The translations under genes were made by a program, and so were the position numbers. This document shows, piece after piece, positions 12,033 to 24,239 of a stretch of DNA of 64,000 bases. The stretch's first letter is position 1. Each line of letters begins with the position of its first letter. The notes below the pieces were generated by a model. It saw only the letters and a list, made by a program, of their open reading frames with translations, was not told the DNA's origin and searched no databases. The DNA lies in NCBI GenBank assembly GCA_026260175.1, contig JAKCWW010000006.1, forward strand, positions 1,534 to 65,533, in the 5' to 3' direction. The stretch is from Reticulitermes lucifugus. Taxonomy: Eukaryota > Arthropoda > Insecta > Blattodea > Rhinotermitidae.

Positions 12033-14469
12033 TTAATGTGACATACCCTGACAGATCTGGCCACTTTTTTAACCACATCTTACAGGAAAGTTAAATATAG
12101 CATGTGAATTTAAAAGCTCATGTAAGAGCAACTACGTTCTTTAGAATTCGTGTGTATTGCTACACTTAATGTAAATACTTTTCTCGATTTCCTGGCTCCT
12201 CAGTGAGTTTCTCCTTATGCAGTGACAGGTAATGTCCATTTTACTGAGAGGGAATGACATTCAGTTAACAATAAGCCTAAGTTACATTGGTTACGGCTAG
12301 TGACAGTGTTTAAGGCACAACTGTTTGTTCTTATGTCAAGAAGTGAATACTGCAGTGGTAAAGGCGAGGGAGTGTGCAAAACATTGCTCCTGTCTCTCTT
12401 CAACCTGCCATGTTTATGTGAGCCCTTAATTCGATACGCGCTTCAAGACTGAAAGACGATTGTACAGTGTAGGCTGTGTGTTCAGGGGTAAAAGGTAAGA
12501 GTCATAGCAAGAAATTGGGAAGAAAAAACACGTCAATCTATGGACGGTCACCATAAGCTGAGTCACTGATGACGTCGACAATGTAAAATAAATGTTTTTC
12601 CAACTGGCAGAGATGCGAAAGAAAAATGTGCCAATAAAAGGTTATTGCATTAATTCTAATACTGTAAGGCCACATTAAATTAAAAAATATAAAATTTAAT
12701 AAAAGGAGGAGTTTGTGTGTAAGCCAAATCATTCGAGATTTTTCGTAATTACATTACGAAATTTCTAAATGACATTTAAATTACTTCTATAGACTGGAGG
12801 TCTTCAAGTACTTTATACGTGTTAAGGGAACAACATACTAAGGGCGTGTCCAGGCCTGTATAGTGATAGCTTTACCTTTAAAAATTTTGACGAAGTAGCC
12901 ACAAGTAGCAATGTAACTAGCTCCATAAACTGCACTTGTAATCCATAGGAACAGTGATAAATACAGGGAACATAATCGGAAAACGTACGTTCCGACCTCC
13001 GGAGAGAAACTGAAGTAACTCGCGATCTGTCAGAGACAGATGATGCAAAGTATTCCTATAAACAGTTTTCATTATTGTATATCCATTAGTGTAATTTTAT
13101 GCAACAATAGATGAAACATTTAAGATGAGAAGTGTAATTAGACATAACGTACTTATTTATAACACAGAAAATTACTTGTAACGTACCGAGAATTTAATCT
13201 CTTAATTACTGCAGATTTTTAAAAGTATTTAAAATAACTTTTAATAGTGATTTTCTTCCAATATTTTTAAGATAATAAAAGTTAAAACACAAGGAGTTAG
13301 TTTTTTTCTTCATGGCAAACAACAATCTTAATTTTTATGTTTCAATAACGCATCACGACACTCCACATTATAAAGTTTTCCCCGACCTTTTTTCTTTATA
13401 CTTCCAAATATTCTTCATAAAACTTTCAAACCGCGCGTGTAAATTTCTCGATATTAAAAAGAGCAAGTTTTACCTTCCTACAAAACAGCACCTAAAAATT
13501 TAAGTTTACAGATAGCAGATTAGAAGACAGAATTTTCTGAAACGAGCAATAACAAGAATTTCCCCTAGCCTATTTAATTAATACCTTTGAGAACATAATT
13601 TGTATTTCTGAGTGTCTTTCTTAATTCTGTGAATTTTGTCACATTTCGAAAAAAAAATTATGGCATTAGCTTATTATTATGTCCTTAAAGCTGATATAGC
13701 AACGTTATACGCTTAAGCGACTTTTCTTTAATTGCCAAAAAACAAGAAGCTTCTTAACAATGTATCTGAAAGGAATCCTTTACTAAACTTATCTGTGTCA
13801 CCTGTGTTTGCGAAAACTGACAGAGTAATGGGCTAAATCCTTTCTAAATGCTGCCTTCTTGTTTCAACACTCCACACTTAGAATTCCGTGAGGTACTGTA
13901 AGTGCATGTCTTAAGCCAGCTCTGTTCCACATAGGTTTGTTACGTAAGGAAACATCGTTTGTCTCCCGTCTCAGTTACCTTATGTGGCTTGCAACTTGAT
14001 TATGATTCCTAAACTACATTTTGTATGGACTATTTTGAGCGTTCCTTAAAGAGCATCTTAGACTTAATTTGTCTCATGTGAGTAATTTCGTCAAATACGT
14101 GCAACTTATGGGGTGCATAACTATTGCAATTGTGTCTATAATAGACTCTTTTTCCGCACATGCACATTTATACCGAAAAAAACAGGTTTCTATTAAACTA
14201 CTTTCTTTAAAAAATTATTCGCTAGCAAGGGCTGTACATTTTACGAATCACCATAATATTTCTCCCATAAATTCTTCTAAAGCAAATGTCAAGCTAATAT
14301 AATATTATGTGCAGCAGAGCCCAGTAACCCAATAATGTACTTAAGAGGGCACTTGAATTATTGTTACACAATTTCTGCCTTCACCCTCGAATTTCAAGCA
14401 TTTTGCATTCTTTCTTCCAGGTTTGGAATTAACATAGGCACATAAGAAATGGTTTAAAATTTAGTATAT

Positions 14470-14650
14470 ATGTGGGCTCTGGGACCCATCCTGCCTTGTA
14501 TTTAGTGGGAATCAGAAACCGTTTTCCCGAAGTTAAGCAGCCGGCACGTACAGGTAATCACTTGAACTCCCTCTCATGCCAAGCTTAAGACTGCATACTG
14601 CTATAACTCCACTTCCCCATATGGCTTCACATCGTGGTCCTTAATCAAAC
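14470..14650 (+). mobile_element. SINE family A-like fragment, diverged
   Basis: It carries blocks resembling the middle and end of the family (ctgggacccatcctgcc, ataactccacttccccata) in the right order. Divergence is high. Confidence 0.45.
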
Positions 14651-15155
14651 ACAGGAACTTCTTTACCTTTTAAATTTACCCTTATCTATTTGCCGAACTT
14701 CAAATTGGAAGTAGGCCTATGTAAACGGAAGTAAATGGCAGCCCTCTGAAGACAGGAAGACAGACTGTTACAGTTATAAGGCCGTGGCTTTTGAGAACGT
14801 CGCCTGCGGCAATTGTTGACTCTCTTCAATTGTGGGTTAAACACATGTCTTAGTAACAAATGCTGGTTAACGAAAATGTCATAGGAAGGCGCCGACCGCA
14901 TGGACAACAACACAACAGCATCGCTGCGGTAGTTGTTAACAAGACTTTCAACATTGTGTGTCTGCTATATCCTACTGTAAAGTTACAGTTTTCCTTGTGT
15001 TCAATTAAACACCACGCCATGGTAGCATTTGGAGGACTGGAGGTATAGCTTCACGCATTCTTATCCTCAGTACCAGATCGCGGAGCGTGCCGTATAGTAA
15101 TACTAAATGTTATTATACCAACATATGCACTATATTCTTATAATAATGTCATTCA

Positions 15156-15198
15156 CCCCTACATATGTTTCGACCTGTTACAGGCCATCTTCAGGGGT
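15156..15198 (-). ncRNA. Hammerhead ribozyme-like motif (intact core)
   Basis: On the minus strand: CTGAAGA box, one extra T, six-pair stem II GGCCTG/CAGGTC with loop TAA (one wobble), GAAAC box, palindromic ACATATGT as stem III, A before the cleavage point, and GGG pairing with CCC for stem I. It has the same architecture as the 17788 and 43308 motifs. Confidence 0.6.
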
Positions 15199-16345
15199 CA
15201 AAGTACTTGAACATAGACAGAGACTCAATAATGGCTGATTTTCATTTACGCGGATCACTGCGCATTATTGAATTAAATTGATATAAGTCACAGTATGATC
15301 AAAAAGGTTCAATTGGAATCTGGAAAGGAAACTGCTCTGAAAACTGCCTTAATGAACTAAATGTCATGTTGAATTCGAAGGGAGGAGAAACATTTCGTGT
15401 ATTCTGCAGCCACAGTTTTGCAATAACCAGATTATTGGCGTAATATATTTTATAATCTAATTTGCTAGCATAAATCCCTTGGAAATTTCAAAGATGTTTT
15501 GTTGGGTTTATGAATATCGTAACTGGGGAAATGTAAGGTAATCTTATTTGACTTTGTGCCACTATTACACATTAAAACCTTACAGAAATACTTTCAAATC
15601 ACGAATTCACTGAATATTCAAACTAAGAATACGAAACAAATATCTTTAAAGTCAGGTTAAATTACATTAAGGGCCCAATGTTGACAGCCCATCGATAGCC
15701 CAGAGCGCTAAAAGCTGCTATAGAGGTACATCATCAACTTCAAACACCAGAGGTAGACACTGTACAGTCAATTCCAGCTACTTTCCGCTGCAGATTATTG
15801 ATTTCATCTTCTTCTCCTATTTTTAACTGACTGGTAAAATAAGTTAGATACGAAAACCTGACAGAATGTTCAAGATTTTTCTCAGTCCCTGCAGACAAGT
15901 GACTCAACAGCATCTCAAATTTTGAAAGCCCACTTTCTTCTGGCCCTTTTCGGTTCTTTTTTTTTCACTACTCACCACACTAACCAACGTTATATAAGTA
16001 GTCTGAGCCACTAGAACTTAATTAAATGAACCACAAATAAATAATACAAGTAGACAAAATAGGAAGCATTAAATTGTGTCTGTCAAATAATAGTATCCAT
16101 ATATCGATTTTCGACAATTTAAAATTTACAGTTTGTAGACCTATAGCATCGAATGAGTTAGACAGCGTAAAGGCTGTGGTGACGAGAAAAGTCTTACAGT
16201 CTTTTGTCTCTGCAGGCAAAGAATCCGATTACCGTGTCATGCCCGTACCTTAATCGTTATACTAACTTTTCGGTTATCATATGCTTTTTTTTTCAATGGC
16301 TCGACAGCCCCTTGGGGGCCTAGGCCGCCTCATTTTTCGAGGCTT
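15199..16345. other. No gene seen
   Basis: AT-rich sequence between the 15156 hammerhead-like motif and the assembly gap. It may contain the rest of the element that carries the motif, but no boundary was found. Confidence 0.5.
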
Positions 16346-16957
16346 NNNNNNNNNNNNNNNNNNNNNNNNNNNNNNNNNNNNNNNNNNNNNNNNNNNNNNN
16401 NNNNNNNNNNNNNNNNNNNNNNNNNNNNNNNNNNNNNNNNNNNNNNNNNNNNNNNNNNNNNNNNNNNNNNNNNNNNNNNNNNNNNNNNNNNNNNNNNNNN
16501 NNNNNNNNNNNNNNNNNNNNNNNNNNNNNNNNNNNNNNNNNNNNNNNNNNNNNNNNNNNNNNNNNNNNNNNNNNNNNNNNNNNNNNNNNNNNNNNNNNNN
16601 NNNNNNNNNNNNNNNNNNNNNNNNNNNNNNNNNNNNNNNNNNNNNNNNNNNNNNNNNNNNNNNNNNNNNNNNNNNNNNNNNNNNNNNNNNNNNNNNNNNN
16701 NNNNNNNNNNNNNNNNNNNNNNNNNNNNNNNNNNNNNNNNNNNNNNNNNNNNNNNNNNNNNNNNNNNNNNNNNNNNNNNNNNNNNNNNNNNNNNNNNNNN
16801 NNNNNNNNNNNNNNNNNNNNNNNNNNNNNNNNNNNNNNNNNNNNNNNNNNNNNNNNNNNNNNNNNNNNNNNNNNNNNNNNNNNNNNNNNNNNNNNNNNNN
16901 NNNNNNNNNNNNNNNNNNNNNNNNNNNNNNNNNNNNNNNNNNNNNNNNNNNNNNNNN
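16346..16957. other. Assembly gap (612 N)
   Basis: Unknown bases. The right edge runs straight into a 42-bp tandem repeat, so the gap probably holds more of that array. Any reading frame spanning it is meaningless. Confidence 0.98.
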
Positions 16958-17095
16958 GACATGCATAGTAGAAGGTAGGAGTGTGCAGTAGGTAGGGGCG
17001 ACATGCATAGTAGAAGGTAGGAGTGTGCAGTAGGTAGGGGTTGGCATGCATAACAGTAGTGGGTTTGTGCTATAGGTTGGGGTAACATGCATAGA
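16958..17095. repeat. 42-bp tandem repeat at the gap edge
   Basis: Units start at 16958 and 17000 and are nearly identical (gacatgcatagtagaaggta...). A third diverged unit starts near 17042 and a partial fourth follows. The left side of the array is lost in the gap. Confidence 0.9.
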
Positions 17096-17666
17096 AGTCG
17101 GCGCGAATCTGCGCTTTGGCTTTCACTGCGTGCCCCTTTAGACAAGGTAGGTCCAAGTACTGTCTGAAAGCACCGGACTAGACACACCACGATCTAAGAA
17201 AAGCTTGCCGGCTGTTAAAATGCATATTGTAAACGTTGATAGGGAGATGTTACAGCTAGCTTATTCGTGCATTTGTGAGTTGTTGCATAAACCTCACAAT
17301 GTGGTCGGATGTTCTCATGGTGTCGGACACACCGTCGGCTTCCCATGCATGTAGGTGGCCGGGCGTGAGACTCTGACGTCTCAGAATTTACGGTACATGA
17401 CAATACGAAGGACTTTTACCTTTTAACATCACTGCCTTCCCAATATGGCACAATCCTGTTTGTTTTATGTGTCTTCCTTTGAGCTGGTTACCTCTTGTCT
17501 CCACGAGTCACTCCGAAGTGACACTTTTACTCCGTCTACAATATACTCGGTTATTCTGCCTTTGTTTACCCGAAGAAAGCGTGTTTAGAAAACCAAGAAA
17601 TGAAACCCAGCGATAGAATGGAACTATTAAAACTTTAAAACATGAAATTTATATAAATAGACCTAT

Positions 17667-17906
17667 TTCACACTGTTGACACCGTGCATCTTCGTCATAT
17701 TAAATTAAGTTACAGACCAACTGATGCACACTAAAACCACTTTTTATGTAGCTTTATTATTAAAATTGTTAAAATTGTACCCCAACACCCCCTGACGATG
17801 ATCCTAGGATCGAAACACGTGTTGGGGTATAATTTTAACAATTTTAATAATAAAGCTACATAAAAAGTGGTTTTAGTGTGCATCAGTTGGTCTGTAACTT
17901 AATTTA
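17667..17906 (+). mobile_element. Foldback retroelement fragment with hammerhead-like motif and 14-bp TSD
   Basis: Two 90-base arms (17699-17788 and 17819-17908) are inverted copies that differ at one base. A 30-base centre between them contains most of a hammerhead-like core. The direct repeats ataaatagacctat at 17653-17666 and 17907-17920 bound the insertion. A hammerhead inside an element with a long, reverse-transcription-like TSD fits a non-autonomous Penelope-like element. No coding sequence is present. Confidence 0.7.
17788..17827 (+). ncRNA. Hammerhead ribozyme-like motif (intact core)
   Basis: CTGACGA (17792-17798) supplies the first core box and GAAAC (17812-17816) the second. Stem II is GATC/GATC around CTAG, stem III is ACAC/GTGT, T17823 is the base before the expected cleavage site, and stem I pairs CCCC (17788-17791) with GGGG (17824-17827). 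A four-pair, loopless stem III implies action as a dimer, as in Penelope-like hammerheads. One extra T (17799) sits between the CTGANGA box and stem II. Confidence 0.6.
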
Positions 17907-18889
17907 ATAAATAGACCTATATTTCATAATATGAATTAAATGTCATATCCTACCTTAGAGAATATACCGTAACTGCATAACATATTAAAGATGGTATATA
18001 TATTTCCGTGTTGATTCTATGAATCTTAATATAACGGTAAACTATTCCAGTGCTTAATTAATCATCATGCCTGAAAGCGTATGGGAATAAAGGTATAGAT
18101 CCTTGCATTTCTAGTCTTGATGCTAGATGGAGGTGAGTCGCTAGGTACACACGCCTAGCGTTTTATTCCCAGGACAAGAGAGCCCGGTAACTTTTGGGTG
18201 GGAAGCGCGGTGGACCCTAAAGTCGGGCTTAACATTTTAGAAAGAAATCGCCTTGCTCCTCCCGACAATCGAACCCCAATTTCTCGGGATTCTAGCAAGC
18301 AGCCTAAATTGTAGCCCTTCGATGCAAGTACACTAAATAGTTTTGAACAAATCGGTGAAGAAAACAGATTAGTTTTTTGTGATAGAGTTGTTTCTTGATA
18401 GAAATGACCTTCTGGTTATGAGAAATTGGGTCAATAAATGGGCCAATTACCGCTCCTGAAGATAGAATAACCCATGTTGCAATATCTGAGCGGCCGATCG
18501 CTTATTTAATGATGACGTTACTCAAGCAAAATTCTTGAGAGCATCTTCACGTCTTTCTCACGACAGAATTGTCTCCCCCAGTGCGCCATTGTCACAGCAA
18601 CACAATGATACCCAACACAAGTATTTATAACCCACTACAAAACCAATAGCGGCTTCTACCTGAGCAGAGAGTAAAACACAGTCTGTGGTTTAGCTTGACC
18701 TTCTTTCTGTCAAACTTGACTTTCACACTTTTATTTAACTTTGTATTTCAATGCAACTCCAAGTGTATTGTGAACTACAGCTCAAGGGGAAATACCTTTG
18801 GCTCTCCAATTCCATAAGAAAGACATAAAGGAGTTACGTATATGCGTGACTTCAAGCTTCCACCGCTGAGTAAATAAAATTTTGCTCTT

Positions 18890-18970
18890 CTGGGATGTTA
18901 CGTAAGGTAGATTGGCAATTATTTACAGACGTTTCGGGACAACCAATCGGTTCCATCTTCAAGGGTCAAG
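18890..18970 (-). repeat. Single copy of the cgtttcgggacaac repeat family
   Basis: It shares ttctgggatgttacg, ggcaattatttacagacg and tttcgggacaac with the foldbacks at 38780 and 48935. On the minus strand a degenerate hammerhead-like core (TTGAAGA ... GAAAC) is visible at about 18928-18965. Confidence 0.6.
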
Positions 18971-19377
18971 CAGGCCAAGAAAAATTCCGGAACACGTAGG
19001 TGCACACATTGCGTAATTTGTCATTTATTTTCCAATTCAAATTAGGTTATGTTACTACTTTTCCATTTGTCCGAAAAAGGTAATTGATGCTGTGAACCTA
19101 CAGAAAGTGACAGGAATCGAACAAAAGAATTTTAATGGAATAGTTACAAAGGACAGCATTCATTTACTTTGTGTATGCCTGTTTCTGTTTGTATTCCTAT
19201 TTTGCCAGCATTAATGGCGCTTATCTGCTTAGTTTCTTATAGTGTCGAGTACAAAGATGATTTTGAAGTAGCAAAACTTTAAATGGGAGAAATCGTGCTT
19301 ATTTTAATGTTTATTATTTAACCAAATTAATGAACTGCGTTAGGTAAAATGTAGCTAATAGTCTGTGTTGCGTCTTC

Positions 19378-19420
19378 ATTCCGACATGTTTCTGTTCTTA
19401 TAGAAACATTATCAGGGAGT
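19378..19420 (-). ncRNA. Degraded hammerhead-like motif
   Basis: On the minus strand CTGATAA (G8 changed), an imperfect stem, then GAAACATGTC. The ACATGT stem-III palindrome is kept. The core is unlikely to be active. Confidence 0.35.
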
Positions 19421-19784
19421 CACAAATTACGCGGAGTGCGGTGTGCGTGGTGTATACATGCGTATAATCACCGTGCAAGGTATGTTACAGTGTAATGCAA
19501 GTTGTCAAAGAATCCACTTAATGTTGACCGAGTTCAGTACTTTAAAAATTATGTATGATTTTTGATAGAAATGTGATTTTGTTTTTATTCACACAATATA
19601 TTAAAACTTCGAGTAGTGAATCAAGATTAAAATAATTATTAATACATACAAATGTGAATACTAAAACTTCGCGCACAAATATCTAATGTTTTCAGTTAAT
19701 ATTTCTGATTCAGTAGCGGCGGAATAAAGAAAGTTATCCAAACCTGCAGAAATGTGTATAAATAGCAGAAGTATATAGTCAAGA

Positions 19785-20292
19785 GTGGAGTCACTATAGA
19801 GAGTGGAGAGACAGTACAGGCAGAGTGGAGACATTGTACCGTCAAAGCGAAGACACTCTACGGAGTGGAGACACTATGAATTCAGGGTGGAGACAGTGTA
19901 GAGAGTGGAAAAATTCTACAGAATGGAGACACTGTACCGTCAGAGTGGAGACACTAGACTGAGTGAAGATACTATACAGTCAGAGTGGTGACACTCTACA
20001 GTGTGGGAACACCAACCACACAGTGAAGACACTATAGATAGTGGAGATACTATACCGTCTAAGTGGATACACTATACCGAGTGGATATACTATACAGTCA
20101 GTGGAGACAATGTAGAGAGTGGAGACATGAAATCAGAATAGAGACACTATACAGTGTGGAGATACTATAAAGTCAGAGTGGGGATACTACACAGAGTGGA
20201 GGTACTGTAAAGTCCGAATGGAGACACTATACAGAGTGGAGATACTCTACAGTTAGTGTGGAGATATTAGACAGTCAGAATGGAGACGCTAT
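19785..20292. repeat. Minisatellite of gtggagacactatac units
   Basis: About 500 bases of imperfect tandem copies of gagtggagacactatac, many joined by an agtca spacer, so unit length alternates between roughly 17 and 22 bases. No gene. Confidence 0.9.
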
Positions 20293-21090
20293 AATTTCGC
20301 TGCATAGATTGATACCAATTTTGGGGGAGATGATGGTGATGGAAAAGTAAGCAGATTGTTGTGCGTTGCGAGGGACTTCATCCGCCACCAAAGCATTGTG
20401 ATAGGATAAAACAGAAAATAGAACATAAAAGTATGTAAAACTGTCCCCAGTCATGTTGAAGTCGGCACTTTTAAGCTATGATCTGACCTGAGCACCTTGA
20501 GAGCTTAATGAGAAAATGACGGCGTGGTATAGACAATACGTGGAGAGATACACGTGCTGGTCGTGTGAGTAGCAGGAATGTCACGATTTAGCTCATTTTA
20601 GACATCATCACGAAAGAATTTAGAAGCGGAAATTCTTCTGGAAATCCTTGAACAAGTTTATGCTACTTAAGTCTCGTCGTACCATTTATGAGGATGTATA
20701 ATTATAATCATCTCGGCAGTCAGCTGAGGCCCAAATGGATTAAGAATCGGCTCAGCTCATTGGCAGTTCGATTATGATGATGATGACGATGATGATGTGG
20801 AAATATTAAAATCTTTTTTTGTCATCTTACGGGATACAGAACAAAGTAGCCAAAATCAAACTCAGTGTCTGGCACGAAAACTTATAACTTAATAACAATG
20901 ACAACAATAAAACTATTATCGTCAATATCATCATCATCATTATCATCATCTAGCCCTCAGGGATTATGGCGACTTGTTGTCCCACACCGGCCTCACTCAC
21001 CCAGTGGCATACTTTTATAATTACCTTCACGGATCTTGATTTCTTTTAAGGTCCATCCATTTGCATTACGTAACTTAGCCTTCAAACCTC

Positions 21091-21382
21091 GTGGGCTTGG
21101 ATAGCGCAGTCGGTATAGCGACCCGCTACGGGCTGGACGGTCCGGGGATCGAATCCCGGTGGGGAGCGAGATTTTCAGCACCCGTCCAGACCGGTCCTGG
21201 GGCCTACCCAGCCTCCTTTACAATGGGTACCGGGTCGTTCCCGGGGATAAAGCGGACAGGGCGTGCGTTGACCACCCACCCCCATCTAGCTCCGAGGTTA
21301 AAGAAAGAGTAGAGCTATACCTCTACTCCCCCTCTGGGCCTTCATGGCCTGTTCTAGGGTGAACTTTACCTTTACCTTTTAC
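21091..21382 (+). mobile_element. SINE family A, full-length reference copy
   Basis: This is the best copy of the family. The A box (atagcgcagtcggtatag) and B box (ggggatcgaatcccgg) are close to consensus, followed by a conserved roughly 200-bp body and a tail of tttacc units. Flanking repeats ccttcaaacctc (21079-21090) and cctttaaacctc (21383-21394) differ at one base. Its head resembles a tRNA, so it would be transcribed by RNA polymerase III. It is non-autonomous and presumably mobilised by a LINE. Confidence 0.92.
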
Positions 21383-22305
21383 CCTTTAAACCTCACCACC
21401 AGGTTCAACAATAAAATCCCTAAACTTTGTGTCTAAGCAACTTGTTTTTGTCACACATATTTCTTAAACTGAAAGACAATTACTAACCTATAGAACAATC
21501 GCCGATTTTTCTTTGTATTGAAGGCACAGTGCTCTCTGTGAGGTATGACATGAATCTTGTGTATAGACATATATATAAGTAGATTTATATTCGTATTCGA
21601 AGTGTCAATAAAACAACTTTAAATTATTTAGATTAGGATGAAACAACGCTATGAAGAAGTTTGTTCTCAGGGAGGCAATTTTAATCACAAGTCTTAACAA
21701 CATTCTAAGTCAGTATCTTATCTTTATGAATCTGCGGAGGAAGCAACGTAGTCAGCAAAGGGTGGAATAATTAAACGCATATAGGTATAGAAGCACTTTT
21801 GAGTCTTGTTCATTTATAAATGAAAAGTGTGGTAGGAGGGCCACGAGTTATTAACATTGCTGAAATAACACGTAATTTGCGTGAGGACGAGCGCTTCATG
21901 TTGGGCTGTGCTATATACGCTGTAATGAGGAACTGGCTCTTTAGCAAATTAAATTATTGGATATCAGACTTTCCATTTAGGTCGTTATGATGTAGGCTTA
22001 TACTTGATGACCACAACATACCCTAAATAGAATACTCTGAAATTGTTTATAAAGGTGGAGCAGAATGGAATGGGAGTTAGTATGTAAGGCATTGTCTGGG
22101 TAAAGTACAGCTTATCAGTAATTAGATACACGGGTAGTTGAACGCGACTCTGGTGACTGGTCGCCATTACAATGATCATCATATTTTCTGGCTCTTTCCT
22201 GAATAACATTGCCTTCTAGTCTCTACGCCTGCCCGTCTAATGGTATATACTTATCCTATGTAGGAACTTGAGAATTTCTTACAAGATGCACATTATAGTA
22301 TATGT

Positions 22306-22586
22306 CAAGGCTGGCCAAAATGAGGCCCTCGAGGAAAGAATTTACGGCCCTCGCTCACTTGAATTTTAACCTCAATATGACATAAATATATACTGCTACT
22401 AAGTTATTCTTCGCAAATTTTTTATATGTATATCTCAAATTTAATATAAAGCAGTAACAAGCGGTAATAATCGCGTTCTAGTTAATTCAATCCCACCTTT
22501 TCGATGTACGTGTACACAAGTACTGCCCTCGGGCGAGTCATTACAAGGTTTGTGGCCTTCCTGTGGGTTGAAGTTGGACAGCCCTG
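22306..22586. mobile_element. hAT-type MITE, 281 bp
   Basis: The termini CAAGGCTGGCCAA and, reverse-complemented, CAGGGCTGTCCAA match at 11 of 13 bases. Flanks gtatatgt (22298-22305) and gtatttgt (22587-22594) form an 8-bp duplication with one mismatch. The AT-rich inside has no ORF. The GC-rich subterminal blocks (gaggccctcgag, ggccctcgc) are usual for hAT MITEs. Confidence 0.85.
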
Positions 22587-23164
22587 GTATTTGTCATGCC
22601 TATCTATATTACTACACACAGCATTACAATAATAATGCCCTGTAAGATTTGGAGTTTCCTGAAATATTAAATTTTACTGTATTATGTCGCCATGTGAAGA
22701 GAATTGCCTAAAGTTACCTCCATATCAACCTGAGAACACAAACGTAAAAACGCAGACACTCCTCGCCTGTCATTATGCAGAAGACGTGTCAGCCCATCAG
22801 TCCAACTGCCGACCTAGTGAAGAGAAAATGCGGATATTGAAGAAAGTGATCAAGCCGCTGTGAAGTTACTATATCAGTATTTGTCAGAGGATGCTGAATA
22901 AAACCACAAAGATCTCACTTAGGTTAGCCGATCCGCCATTCAAAATGGGCACTTCAGAACAAAGACACAGAAGTGTCGTCGCTAAACCATTTGTTCGGTT
23001 TTGTAACTGGAGGGTGCCGAAACCAGACGAAAACTGATGGAAGCTGATTTTAGTTGCCACTTACAGGGAAAGAATAGAGGCTCAGAGAATAATTTATGCA
23101 TTAATTATTTTTGGAATAATTCATGCTGTTTGTTGCTACTGCCCAAGTGTGGAATGATATGCCA

Positions 23165-23167
<3 letters not shown>

Positions 23168-23202
<35 letters not shown>
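23168..23202. repeat. (CA)n microsatellite
   Basis: Uninterrupted ca dinucleotides. Confidence 0.97.
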
Positions 23203-23205
<3 letters not shown>

Positions 23206-24239
23206 GCAGACTATTTGCACCCCCTCTTAATAGCTAATGATGAAAGAGGTATGGAGGATATGTCGCTCTTGTTCTAATATGCCCATTGTTAGAGGCGTGC
23301 TGCGTCACGCGACGGCGGGTTTGATTTGCGACGATTCATTACAGAAATTGATCCCTTAACCCGCACATTATTGACATGGGTGGGGCCGATGAGAGCTGCC
23401 ATCTGCTAGCCACTCATAGAAATATACGCTGATTTGTCATAAATATTGTAAGCTTTCCATAGGGAGGGATTCTTCTGTACCAGTTATCGAACAATTACAC
23501 GTAGGAGGAGAGACGAAAGGCATGCCGATAAGCAAAGCGTGTCAGAAGACAGTCATTCGCTATTGGATGTCTCGTATTTAATGTAGTCGAACTGAGTCTG
23601 TCTTGCGAAGTTGATGCGGATCCTTTAAACGTGAGAGGACGTCGTCGAGATTATTCCTTGTTGTCAAAAATGATTTTCGCTATTCCTTTTACTTAGAGTA
23701 TACACGAAGTGAATGCAGATGTTGGAGCTGTGTGAGCCTTTCATGTACGAGGATTGTGAACAAAGTTCAATGAAATGTTTTTTCTGTGCCTCTAACCTAA
23801 AAATTGTTAGACAAGAACACATATTATCTTTGCTCGTAACGGTGAATTGTGGTGAAACTTACGACATACTTATTTATTGCTTTTCTGTCTCTGTATGTAT
23901 ATATTATATACAGACATAAAATAAGAGTAAATAATCACTCATTTATCTATAATATGTATCAGCTCATCCCATATTTTGTTAACGGCCAAACATACGCATT
24001 TAATTACAAGTAAAACTTTCACTATCTTTACCACAATCAATTCCATTTAATTCCCAGCCTCTTCTAAAGTTTATCTATGGGTATGCAACCCTTTCTTTTT
24101 CTTTCCTCTTTGGTTTTTGAAACTTTCATCACAAATATCTGATTACCCATTCATACTTACAATGTATAGGAAGAGGAAATATCTTTTTATTTCGTTAATT
24201 TTGTATGGACGGAGCTTGTATCACGCTTGGGAGAAATGA

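Larger units (their letters stand above)
11630..15155. other. No gene seen (except the SINE-like fragment at 14470)
   Basis: AT-rich, with a T-run near 11930 and a short hairpin (tttcgtaat / attacgaaa) near 12740. No coding signal. Confidence 0.55.
20311..24239. other. No gene seen outside the SINE, hAT MITE and (CA)n listed
   Basis: Includes GAT/ATC-rich simple sequence at 20770-20950. Remaining open frames are short and unrecognised. Confidence 0.55.

Noticed and set aside
16277-17190. Long open frames of more than 230 codons across the N gap
   Set aside because: They are open only because N codons are not stops, with repeat peptides at the edge.
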